A stretch of 64,000 bases of DNA from Polyangia bacterium (lineage in GTDB: Bacteria > Myxococcota_A > Polyangia > Polyangiales > JAUICN01). Of this stretch, positions 42,793 to 50,323 are shown in pieces (position 1 is the stretch's first letter; every line of letters begins with the position of its first letter). Position numbers and translations under genes: made by a program. The notes under the pieces are model-generated. The model worked only from the letters and a program-made list of their open reading frames with translations, did not search any database and was not told the origin of the DNA. The stretch is taken from the NCBI GenBank assembly GCA_030427835.1, contig JAUICN010000007.1:62001-126000 (forward strand), read 5' to 3'.

Positions 42793-43560
42793 GTGCCCTG
42801 GAGGCGCCCGGTTTCCTTGTTGGACAGGGCTCCCATGGGCCGGCCGGCGCTGATTGGGGGTGGGGTATCCGTACTGCTTGTTGTTGTGACGCTCATGTTG
42901 GCGGCCCCGGTTCTGATTCAGAGTGGAGGCGTTTCGGGAGTACGCCAATCTCGCGAAAGATCAGCCAAACCGGAACCTGTTCTTAACTTTGTGGAGGCCA
43001 GGTTTGTTCGTCTCGGTACAGAGCTTCCAAAGATGGCCCTTCCGGATAGGGCGGCACCTGTGAAGGCGGCGGGACCACGCCCGGTGAGTGCTACGCCGCG
43101 CCCCCATGTGGCCCGGGCCACCAGAGAACCGGCGGTGCGGGAACGCAGTGTGGAAGATTTGTTGGCGAGCCTCGGGGAACGGGCGGATGTCGTGAGCCAA
43201 CGGGACTTGCAGGTTGTCGGACAGGAAGACGGGGTAGAGGGAGGTACGGCGCGGGAGGCCGATGAGGCAGAGAGCTACCGAGGCCGGCTATACGTGTTCT
43301 TTCGACGCGGATTTCGTTCGCCCGCGGGCCTCACCGAGGAACAACGTGGGAGCTTGCGGGCGACCGCCACTATTCGGGTGGGGCCTTCTGGCCGGGTTCT
43401 TGGATATTCGCTGGCTGGAAGTGGTCATCGTGAATTTGACCAGGCCGTACGCCTCCGATTGGACCAGGCGACCGGATCTGTTCTGCCGACTCCTCCAGAG
43501 TCCCAGAAAGAGGCTTATTTCGGCCGGAGTTTTCCCATAGGTTTTACGCCACCTCGATAG
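42793..43560 (+). CDS. TonB/TolA-like envelope-spanning protein
   Basis: Third gene of the Tol cluster. A short cytoplasmic N-terminus, one transmembrane helix (ALIGGGVSVLLVVVTLMLAAPVLIQ), a Pro/Arg/Ala-rich periplasmic linker and a TonB_C-type C-terminal domain (TIRVGPSGRVLGYSLAGSG ... REFDQAVRLRLDQATGSVLPTPP). This is the layout of TolA or TonB, which transmit force from TolQ-TolR. The linker is short compared with E. coli TolA. The GTG at 42793 is used. The frame is open back to the tolR stop without another canonical start; an ATT at 42769 would have GGAGG five bases upstream. Confidence 0.85.
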   Translation: MPWRRPVSLLDRAPMGRPALIGGGVSVLLVVVTLMLAAPVLIQSGGVSGVRQSRERSAKPEPVLNFVEARFVRLGTELPKMALPDRAAPVKAAGPRPVSATPRPHVARATREPAVRERSVEDLLASLGERADVVSQRDLQVVGQEDGVEGGTAREADEAESYRGRLYVFFRRGFRSPAGLTEEQRGSLRATATIRVGPSGRVLGYSLAGSGHREFDQAVRLRLDQATGSVLPTPPESQKEAYFGRSFPIGFTPPR

Positions 43561-43569
43561 CTGCGTTTC

Positions 43570-44991
43570 ATGGTTGGCGTCTTGGGTGTGGGCAGGTACA
43601 ACCCCCATCTGATGGAAATCTATGAATATGTGGCTTGGTCCGGTGGTCCTATCCCTGTGGCGAACGTTCGACGGATTTTTTCTAGATTCACATTCCTTTG
43701 TGTCCTGTGCTTTTCGATGGCTTCGCCTGTCCTAGGGCAGGAGAACCCGGGGGAAAATGGGGAGGAAGAGCCGCTACCTACTGCAACTGTTGTTGATGTG
43801 GATGCGTCAGAGCAGAAGGTTCTACGATTGGGTCTGCCGGATTTTTTTGGGGACGAAACCTACGCAGTGGGTTTACGGGCGATTGTCGAGAATGACTTTC
43901 GTATCATGCCGGGGTATCGGGTACTTGGTCCTGCTGATATTTCTCACGATGTTCGCGCGCCTGGGCTTGATATCCACCGTCCGTCCTGGTTTGGTTACGG
44001 CGTACAGGGTGTGATCAAGGGCGAGGTGGATAGGGTAGCCAACTCCCCTGACCCAAGGGTGCACGCTGTATTGCATTTTCACTCGATGGTGGGTGTTGCA
44101 AGGCCACCTCTTGTGCGTGAATACGACGGCGCTGCCGATGGTATGCGCAAGTTTGCGCACGGCTTTGTGGATGATGTACTGGAGGCGATGACGGAGCTCC
44201 GTGGCCCGTTCTCTTCCTCGCTTGTTTTCGCACGTCGTTTGGCTCCTGGAAGAAAAGATATCTTTCGGTCCGACATGGATGGGTACGGAGTGACGAGAAT
44301 TAGTCGAGATGGAGGTATTGCGATGCTCCCATCCTTCGACGATCAGCATCGGGTGTGGTTTACGCGAATTCAAGCTACTGGAATGTTCATTACCCATAGC
44401 GGTAGTGGCGAACGCCCCGTGATTCACGGAGACGGTATTCACATGGCACCCGAAGTCTGTGGTGATCGGGTGTATTTTGTATCCTCCCGGGACGGCAACT
44501 CAGAGATTTACAGTTCTAGTTTGGAGGGTAGGAACGTTCGCCGCCATACTTCCCATCCAGCTATTGATGTGAGCCCGTCGTGCGGCCCAGGGGGGAAAGT
44601 GGCGTTTGTTTCCACTCGTCACGGTTCGCCGCAGATTTTTGTTTTGGACGGGCGCGACGCGCCCGCACGAAGGGTTACGTTTAGGGGTACCCACAATCAG
44701 ACGCCGGCGTTCTGTTCGAGACCCGAAGTTCCCATGATTGCCTTTACGGGCCGCGACGAAGGTTTGGATATCTTTACGGTTCACCTTGGAACAGGCGAAT
44801 ATACTCGCGTCACCCAGGGGCAGGGGAACAACAAGGACCCCGTGTTTTCTCCTGATTGCCGCCTCATCGCATTTGTGTCGGATCGGCGGGGTGGTGAGGG
44901 TGTTTACGTCTCAAGCCCCCAGGGGTTTCGCCAAACACGGGTGGTCGAAGGTGGTGCCGAAACCGTGGACTGGTCTTCATGGTGGCGATGA
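43570..44991 (+). CDS. tolB: Tol-Pal system beta-propeller protein TolB
   Basis: Periplasmic TolB-like protein. An N-terminal hydrophobic segment (FTFLCVLCFSMASPVLG) acts as a signal peptide; the exact start is uncertain (Met1 at 43570, an ATG at 43612, or a GTG at 43657). The first half is the alpha/beta TolB_N-like domain (RLGLPDFFGDETYAVGLRAIVENDF) and the second half is a propeller of PD40 blades (FVSSRDGNSEIYSS, FVSTRHGSPQIFVLDG, FVSDRRGGEGVYVSS). It interacts with Pal and outer-membrane porins in E. coli. No pal gene follows; instead the last 12 bases overlap a tRNA gene on the other strand. Fourth and last in the Tol order. Confidence 0.9.
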   Translation: MVGVLGVGRYNPHLMEIYEYVAWSGGPIPVANVRRIFSRFTFLCVLCFSMASPVLGQENPGENGEEEPLPTATVVDVDASEQKVLRLGLPDFFGDETYAVGLRAIVENDFRIMPGYRVLGPADISHDVRAPGLDIHRPSWFGYGVQGVIKGEVDRVANSPDPRVHAVLHFHSMVGVARPPLVREYDGAADGMRKFAHGFVDDVLEAMTELRGPFSSSLVFARRLAPGRKDIFRSDMDGYGVTRISRDGGIAMLPSFDDQHRVWFTRIQATGMFITHSGSGERPVIHGDGIHMAPEVCGDRVYFVSSRDGNSEIYSSSLEGRNVRRHTSHPAIDVSPSCGPGGKVAFVSTRHGSPQIFVLDGRDAPARRVTFRGTHNQTPAFCSRPEVPMIAFTGRDEGLDIFTVHLGTGEYTRVTQGQGNNKDPVFSPDCRLIAFVSDRRGGEGVYVSSPQGFRQTRVVEGGAETVDWSSWWR

Positions 44992-45056
44992 GTGGAGTCG
45001 AACCACTGACCTAGCGCGTATGAAACGCCCGCTCTCACCAACTGAGCTACATCGCC
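44980..45056 (-). tRNA. tRNA-Met (anticodon CAT), elongator type
   Basis: The minus strand gives a full cloverleaf: acceptor GGCGATG/CATCGCC, D-arm GCTCAGTTGGTGAGAGC, anticodon stem GGCGT/GCGCT (one G-T at each end) with loop TTCATAC, T-arm AGTGG-TTCGACT-CCACT, discriminator A and an encoded CCA (bases 44980-44982 on the plus strand are TGG). The sequence resembles elongator tRNA-Met; a lysidine tRNA-Ile(CAT) is less likely but cannot be excluded. Its 3' end overlaps the end of tolB on the other strand. Confidence 0.95.
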
Positions 45057-45120
45057 AAATTGTCGAGAGGTTTAGGTGAAGTGGTTGGGTTGTGCAAGCA
45101 CTGCCCACCCCTCACTCGGT

Positions 45121-45798
45121 TCATTTACCCTTGGGGCGAAATGGCTGCAAGAATGTGGCTAGGTTTGCTGGGTTCCGCGTGGACATCCAGAGCCGCCCCT
45201 GGCCAGAAAAACGACATACAAGGCCTTCCCCAGATAGGAAAAGCCCCTTGAGGCCTCCAAGCTTGGTGATTTTGTATTCGAGACCCTCCGTGAAGCCAAC
45301 GATGTGGGACGTGTCGCAGATGTAGCCCTCGTTGCTGACATCTACCGGATGTAGGGCGCCATAGGCGTTGAAGAATAGGGTTCCAGGCCCTGAACACTTC
45401 AAAAGGAAGAGCCCGGCACCGCTGAAGAAGCCCTTGGCGCCGCCCCATTTTGTATCGAGCTTTACTGTTGGTGAGGACGCCAGGTAGGCCCCAGATTGCA
45501 GAAAGACACTTTGATTCTCTTGAAGCTCTAGGGCTTCCAGATCCCCATCGGCTGCTGGCGATAGCCATAGGGTCTCTCCGCCGTTGGATGAGGTGAACGT
45601 ATTCTGAAAGATGCTCTCTCCGCCAAGAAGCTTACGTTTCGCTGCTGCAAGCAATCCACCTTGCATTTGGGTTTTGATGGCGACGCCTTCATCCTTGGCG
45701 ACCATCGCCGCGGGTTCTGCCAGTATTTGTTCGCCGCTTTGGTCAAACGTTACTTGAATGGTGGCAAAGTCGGGTTTGTCGTGAATCTCGTAGTTCAT
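45121..45798 (-). CDS. AIM24/TIGR00266-family protein, third of a tandem trio
   Basis: A 225-residue, wholly soluble protein of the AIM24 (TIGR00266) family, in which the fold is a trimeric double-stranded beta barrel. Hallmarks: AKRKLLGGESIFQNTFTSS near residue 60, DGDLEALELQENQSVFLQSGAYLASSPTV, GAGLFLLKCSGPGTLFFNAYG and the C-terminal LSGEGLVCRFSGQGRLWMSTRN. The role is unknown in bacteria. Two paralogues lie immediately upstream on the same strand, and the tRNA-Met gene is downstream. The ATG at 45798 has only a weak upstream purine run. Confidence 0.93.
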   Translation of the reverse strand: MNYEIHDKPDFATIQVTFDQSGEQILAEPAAMVAKDEGVAIKTQMQGGLLAAAKRKLLGGESIFQNTFTSSNGGETLWLSPAADGDLEALELQENQSVFLQSGAYLASSPTVKLDTKWGGAKGFFSGAGLFLLKCSGPGTLFFNAYGALHPVDVSNEGYICDTSHIVGFTEGLEYKITKLGGLKGLFLSGEGLVCRFSGQGRLWMSTRNPANLATFLQPFRPKGK

Positions 45799-45835
45799 GG
45801 ATATCTGCTTTCTATTTCGGCGGAGTCTGTGTTCT

Positions 45836-45857
45836 GGGGTTTCGCTGGAAGAACCCC
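45836..45857. repeat. Hairpin between two AIM24 genes
   Basis: GGGGTT (45836-45841) pairs with AACCCC (45852-45857) around a 10-base loop, in the 60 bases between the second and third AIM24 genes. No T run follows, so it may slow or protect transcript ends rather than terminate. Confidence 0.35.
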
Positions 45858-45858
45858 G

Positions 45859-46542
45859 CTATGATCTGGGTGGAAGCTGAGGGCCGATCCACTTTCCGTA
45901 TTCTCCGGGATGGCGAGTTTGGATCCAAATACGCCCCTTGCCCTCGAACTGGCAAACAAGACCTTCGCCAGAAAGAAAAGACCCAATGATGCTTTTGGAA
46001 CTCTTTTTGATTTTGTATTTCAAGTGCGCGTCCCACGCCACGAGATGGCCGGTATCGATGATGAGATTTCCGTCGCAAATCATTTGTTGGATGCCGCCAA
46101 AGGCCCCGACCACAAGGGCGCCAGGATCGCTTACGGTGGCTTTCAAAACGAAGATGCCTTCACCTGCGAAGAAGCTTTTGAAGCCCCCTACTTTCGTATT
46201 TATTTCCACATTGGGAGTGGATGCAATGTAGGACGTGGATTGGATGTGTACGTCGTTGTCACCGGGCTGGCCCGAAAGCGGTATGGTCTCGATGTCACCC
46301 GGAAGTGTGTGGGCCAGTAGTACTTCCCCTGGTGTTTGTGAGGCGGTAAAGGTATTGCGGAAGAACGACTCTCCCCCGAACAGGCGTTTGATCCCCTTTT
46401 TAAGGCCGCCGGATTGGGTTTGCATGTCCACGTTGGGGCTCATTCCGACCATGGCGCCTGATTCTGCGACGATCGACTCCTGTGGATTGAGTTGAATACG
46501 AGCCATGGCTCCGGCGGGCTTGTGTAGTACTTCGACGTTCAT
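45859..46542 (-). CDS. AIM24/TIGR00266-family protein, second of a tandem trio
   Basis: 227 residues from the ATG at 46542, which has GGAG eight bases upstream; an upstream extension to 46698 would run into the previous gene and looks non-coding. Family marks match its neighbours: GIKRLFGGESFFRNTFTASQ, VHIQSTSYIASTPNVEINTK, FAGEGIFVLKATVSDPGALV and FLSGEGLVCQFEGKGRIWIQTR. No signal peptide or transmembrane segment. Function unknown, possibly membrane-associated or stress related. Part of a three-gene run; the same-strand spacing suggests co-transcription. Confidence 0.92.
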   Translation of the reverse strand: MNVEVLHKPAGAMARIQLNPQESIVAESGAMVGMSPNVDMQTQSGGLKKGIKRLFGGESFFRNTFTASQTPGEVLLAHTLPGDIETIPLSGQPGDNDVHIQSTSYIASTPNVEINTKVGGFKSFFAGEGIFVLKATVSDPGALVVGAFGGIQQMICDGNLIIDTGHLVAWDAHLKYKIKKSSKSIIGSFLSGEGLVCQFEGKGRIWIQTRHPGEYGKWIGPQLPPRS

Positions 46543-46588
46543 TGTTGGTCTCCAGAGTAACTTGTTGGGGATGGGATTTCGCTCAGGT

Positions 46589-47374
46589 CTAGTGGAGTCT
46601 TCCGCCGATCCACTCCACAAGGGCAGAGGCGTTGCGTGATTGAATGTATACGATGCCCTTGCCCTTATATTTGCAAACCAGGCCTTCACCTGAGGCAAAT
46701 AGACCCATCATGCCGCCGCCGACGGTGGTGATGGAGAACGAAAGATCACCCTCGTGGCCAACGATGTGCCCGTTGTCTACGATGTATGTACCGTCGACGG
46801 GCACGGCGTGAATTCCTCCGTAGCTGTTGAACCAGACTTCTCCCTCGCCGGACAGTTCAAGAAAGAAAAGTCCTTCCTTTGCGAAGAGCCCACGGAGCCC
46901 AGCAAATCGTATCCGGGTTTGTATGTTGCCCGTGTGCGCAAGATAGGCGCCGGTAGAAACCAAAATGGCTTCTCCCCGGAGGACGCGATGTTGAATGCTG
47001 CCAGCAGCTGAGGGAGCCAGCCAGAGGTTTGCAGGGCTGTTTGAGCTGGTCGTGAACGTATTTACGAAGAACGTTTCTCCTCCAAGGATACGGCGTATGA
47101 GCGCAATGACGAACGCCCGGACTTTTGCCATGAGGCCTGTTCCCGCCCCTGCGTTCATGTGTGTGCGCATGTCCGTATGGGTGTCTCGGGCGACCATCGA
47201 ACCGGCTTCCGTGGTTACCTCCTGCCCCGGATGCAGCTGAAAACGCAGCATTGCAAAACTAGGGTTGTGGGTAATCTCATGGGAAATCTGGGAAGATCCG
47301 CCTGCGGAGCCTGGTGCCGCTTGATGTGCGGTTGGGGGTGATTGGGGCGCCGATACCTGAGGTGTTGTTTCCAT
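46589..47374 (-). CDS. AIM24/TIGR00266-family protein, first of a tandem trio
   Basis: 261 residues. Unlike the other two it begins with about 30 Pro/Ala/Ser/Gln-rich residues before the AIM24 core (FAMLRFQLHPGQEVTTEAGSMVAR). Core marks: FVIALIRRILGGETFFVNTFT, GEAILVSTGAYLAHTGNIQTR, FAKEGLFFLELSGEGEVWFNSYG and FASGEGLVCKYKGKGIVYIQ. The low-complexity N-terminus may be an interaction tail. It is divergent from sdaA across a 165-base region that should hold both promoters. Probably the first gene of the trio transcript. Confidence 0.92.
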   Translation of the reverse strand: METTPQVSAPQSPPTAHQAAPGSAGGSSQISHEITHNPSFAMLRFQLHPGQEVTTEAGSMVARDTHTDMRTHMNAGAGTGLMAKVRAFVIALIRRILGGETFFVNTFTTSSNSPANLWLAPSAAGSIQHRVLRGEAILVSTGAYLAHTGNIQTRIRFAGLRGLFAKEGLFFLELSGEGEVWFNSYGGIHAVPVDGTYIVDNGHIVGHEGDLSFSITTVGGGMMGLFASGEGLVCKYKGKGIVYIQSRNASALVEWIGGRLH

Positions 47375-47539
47375 GTGCTCCGCAGAGGTAATCAGTACAC
47401 TGGTCTGGATTCAAGAAAATTGTGCTCTTGGTGGGATGCCATTTGCGAATCGTGTTGAACGTGGGCCGGTCCGTAGGCGACGATTGGGCCTGCGGGGAAC
47501 CACAACCAAGCCCTTGGCATTCTGTATAGGAGCCCTCTT

Positions 47540-48985
47540 TTGGATCAGTGTTTACATATACTTCGGCTGTTCCGTGTAGGTGTTGGGCCTTCAAGCTCTC
47601 ACACGCTTGGTCCATGGAAAGCGGCCGATGAGTTTGCGAAGGTATTGCGCCAGAAAGTCGCACAGAAGAACGGAAATATTCAGCGTATTGAAGTGCATCT
47701 TTATGGCTCCCTGGCAAAGACAGGGCGTGGCCATGGAACTGACAAGGCGGTCGTTTGGGGACTTTCTGGTCTCGATCCAGAGATTTCGACTCGGGCGGAG
47801 AGGGCCGATTGTTTGGAACTCATGAACTCAGGGGCGATTGCCCCTAGCAATGTTGCGTGCCTACCCAAAGCTGATGTCCTTTTTCATCACGATGAGTCTC
47901 TTGACTACCATCCCAATGGAATGCGTTTTTCAGCCTTTGATTCCGAGGGTTCATTGATTCTCGAGCAGATCCGCTTTTCTGTGGGCGGGGGTATTGTGGC
48001 CAAAGCCACGGGGGAACGGATTCAGAGCCTCTGGTCATTGAATCTTCTTGGTGTGAATACTGCCGCAGATGCGGTTCGGCTGGCGGAATCCGAAGGTAGT
48101 GCCTTTCACGAATGGTTGTGGGCCCAGGAAGTTCGGCGGGTTGGATCTGATGTTCTAGATCTGTATGTGGATAAGATTTGGTCTACGATGCGCCGCTGTA
48201 TGCAGAGCGGCCTTGCCGGTGAAGGGACATTGCCGGGTGGGCTCGGAGTTGTGCGACGGGCCAGGGGTCTATTTCGCTTTCTTTGTGGGTCGCTGGATTT
48301 GGACCATACGGTTACTGCAAGCGGGGATGCCTATGGTGACCTTTGGGGAAAGCTTGTCAGGAGAGGCTGGAGTTTTTCAGAGGTCAATGATTGGGTCGCC
48401 TGCCTTGCACTTGCTGTGAATGAGGAGAACGCCTCGTTTGGCCGTGTGGTTACAGCGCCCACGAATGGAGCGGCAGGTGTGATTCCTGCCGTGCTTGCCT
48501 ATGGTTGTTTTTTGGGTGGTGGGGTCCGACAGGAACAGGTGAGGGACTTTTTGGTTACCGCCGCATTTGTGGGTCACCTTTTTCGCGAAAAAGCCACCAT
48601 TTCGGCGGCGCAGGGTGGCTGTCAGGCGGAGATTGGAGTCGCATCGTCGATGGCGGCGGCCGGTTTAGCCACATGCCTTGGTGCCACTGCGGCTCAAAGC
48701 ATGGTCGCGGCTGAAATCGCGATGGAGCATCACCTTGGAATGACGTGTGATCCGGTGGGTGGTTTGGTGCAGGTACCCTGCATTGAGCGCAACACAATGG
48801 GCGCAATCAAGGCGATCGCTGCGGCACAGCTTGCATTGAGAAGCAACCCTGGCGAAGCCCGTGTTTCCCTTGATGATGTCATTCACACCATGTGGACTAC
48901 GGCGCAGGATATGGATGCCAAATACAAGGAAACCGCCGAAGGCGGTTTGGCGGTTCGGATTCCCGTGAATCTCGTGGAGTGCTAG
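47540..48985 (+). CDS. sdaA: L-serine ammonia-lyase (serine dehydratase), single-chain iron-sulfur type
   Basis: Converts L-serine to pyruvate and ammonia with a [4Fe-4S] cluster rather than PLP. The N-terminal (beta) domain has the signature [16 protein letters not shown] and [17 protein letters not shown]; the C-terminal (alpha) domain has [14 protein letters not shown], the cluster Cys in GGCQAEIG and [16 protein letters not shown], and the terminal [12 protein letters not shown]. Length of about 480 matches fused SdaA. The start is a TTG at 47540 with AGGAG seven bases upstream; no ATG or GTG is closer to the conserved N-terminus. It gives pyruvate for PDH. bioA follows 12 bases after the stop. 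Confidence 0.95.
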   Translation: MDQCLHILRLFRVGVGPSSSHTLGPWKAADEFAKVLRQKVAQKNGNIQRIEVHLYGSLAKTGRGHGTDKAVVWGLSGLDPEISTRAERADCLELMNSGAIAPSNVACLPKADVLFHHDESLDYHPNGMRFSAFDSEGSLILEQIRFSVGGGIVAKATGERIQSLWSLNLLGVNTAADAVRLAESEGSAFHEWLWAQEVRRVGSDVLDLYVDKIWSTMRRCMQSGLAGEGTLPGGLGVVRRARGLFRFLCGSLDLDHTVTASGDAYGDLWGKLVRRGWSFSEVNDWVACLALAVNEENASFGRVVTAPTNGAAGVIPAVLAYGCFLGGGVRQEQVRDFLVTAAFVGHLFREKATISAAQGGCQAEIGVASSMAAAGLATCLGATAAQSMVAAEIAMEHHLGMTCDPVGGLVQVPCIERNTMGAIKAIAAAQLALRSNPGEARVSLDDVIHTMWTTAQDMDAKYKETAEGGLAVRIPVNLVEC

Positions 48986-48997
48986 ACCCATGCGGCA

Positions 48998-50323
48998 ATG
49001 GTCGTAGCAACTGCTCCAGAAGATCGAGAAACGATTGTGGCCTGGGATCGGGAATACGTTTGGCGCCCGTACATGGCGGTGGAAGATCACCGATCTCGAG
49101 ATACCATGGTGATTCAAAAAGCGGAGGGAAGCTGGCTTTTTGACGTGGATGGTAGGCGTTATCTTGATGGGAACGCGTCATGGTGGGCGTGCAATCTTGG
49201 ACACGGTCACCCACGTTTGGTTCAGGCACTCGTTCACCAGGCCCAAACGCTAGCCCATTGCTCCATGGGAGACGCAACCCACGCTCCTGGTGCTGTCTTG
49301 GCGAAGAAGCTTATCGAGGTTGCGCCCGCTGGTTTGTCGAGAGTTTTCTACTCCGACAATGGCTCTACTGCGGTGGAGTCCGCCCTCAAGATCGCGGTTC
49401 AATATTGGCAGCAGGTGGGTGAGATGCAGCGCACTCGGTTTTTGGCGCTTCCTCGTGGCTATCATGGGGATTCTGTGGGTGCCATGAGTGTTGGGGATGT
49501 TCCCGAGTTTCAGAAGGCGTTTTCGTCGATGTTGTTCTCCGTTGAGCGAGCTCCTGAACCATCGGATTGCACCAATGGGTGGCAGGGCGTGGCGGACTGG
49601 TTTGAAGAATATCTAGGTAAACACGGCGCGTTTGTGGCGGGCGTTGTGGCGGAGCCGATGATTCAGGGTGCTGGCGGGATGCGATTTTGGCCAAAGGAAG
49701 TACTGCAGCGCATACGTGTTACTACGCGCGCGGCCGGTTCCCTTTTTGTGGCCGATGAAGTGTTTACAGGATACGGCAGAACGGGCCCTATGTGGGCCTG
49801 TGACCACGCTGGAATCAAACCTGATCTCATGTGTGTTGCGAAGGGTTTTTCAGGGGGAATGCTTCCGTTCTCGGCGACGTTGGCAACCCGTGAAATCTAT
49901 GAAGGGTTTTCCGGAGGTCGGGCCAAGGCCTTGCTTCACGGGCACACCTTTTGTGGGAATCCACTTGGCGCTGCTGTAGCTGCAGAAGTGCTTTCTGTAT
50001 ATCAAGAAGAAGATACACTGAACGGCGTTCGGCTACGGAGTGAAACACTCGGGCATGGTTTTCGTGAGTTGGAACCTCTCTCCGCGGTTCACAATGTTCG
50101 TTCCCTGGGAATGGTTGCGGCCATGGAAATTGGCGAACCCGGCTATTTGGGTGATTTGGGGTGGAAGGTGCATGAGAAAGCGCTTGGTGCTGGTGTGTAC
50201 ATACGTCCTTTAGGCAATACGGTTTACGTAGTTCCACCGCTAAACATCACGGAATCTGACTTAAGCCATCTGATTTCCACAGTGTGCCAAAGTATTGAGG
50301 AGGTTGTTTGTGAAGTCCCGTAA
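48998..50323 (+). CDS. bioA: Adenosylmethionine-8-amino-7-oxononanoate aminotransferase
   Basis: PLP enzyme of biotin synthesis that makes 7,8-diaminononanoate using S-adenosylmethionine as amino donor. Class III aminotransferase marks: YVWRPYMAV at the N-terminus, SWWACNLGHGHP, DNGSTAVESALK, ADEVFTGYGRTG with the PLP-binding Asp, the Schiff-base Lys282 in VAKGFSGGMLP, and HGHTFCGNPLGAAVA. The YMAVEDH lead and the residues around W62-W63 match BioA rather than ornithine aminotransferases. No other bio genes are near. Length of 441 is normal. The last bases overlap the start of lnt. Confidence 0.93.
   Translation: MVVATAPEDRETIVAWDREYVWRPYMAVEDHRSRDTMVIQKAEGSWLFDVDGRRYLDGNASWWACNLGHGHPRLVQALVHQAQTLAHCSMGDATHAPGAVLAKKLIEVAPAGLSRVFYSDNGSTAVESALKIAVQYWQQVGEMQRTRFLALPRGYHGDSVGAMSVGDVPEFQKAFSSMLFSVERAPEPSDCTNGWQGVADWFEEYLGKHGAFVAGVVAEPMIQGAGGMRFWPKEVLQRIRVTTRAAGSLFVADEVFTGYGRTGPMWACDHAGIKPDLMCVAKGFSGGMLPFSATLATREIYEGFSGGRAKALLHGHTFCGNPLGAAVAAEVLSVYQEEDTLNGVRLRSETLGHGFRELEPLSAVHNVRSLGMVAAMEIGEPGYLGDLGWKVHEKALGAGVYIRPLGNTVYVVPPLNITESDLSHLISTVCQSIEEVVCEVP

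Noticed and set aside
47373-47579. Frameshifted start of sdaA in another frame (WISVYIYF)
   Set aside because: It resembles the usual SdaA N-terminus by chance; the TTG at 47540 has an AGGAG seven bases upstream and keeps the ...[13 protein letters not shown] frame without a frameshift.
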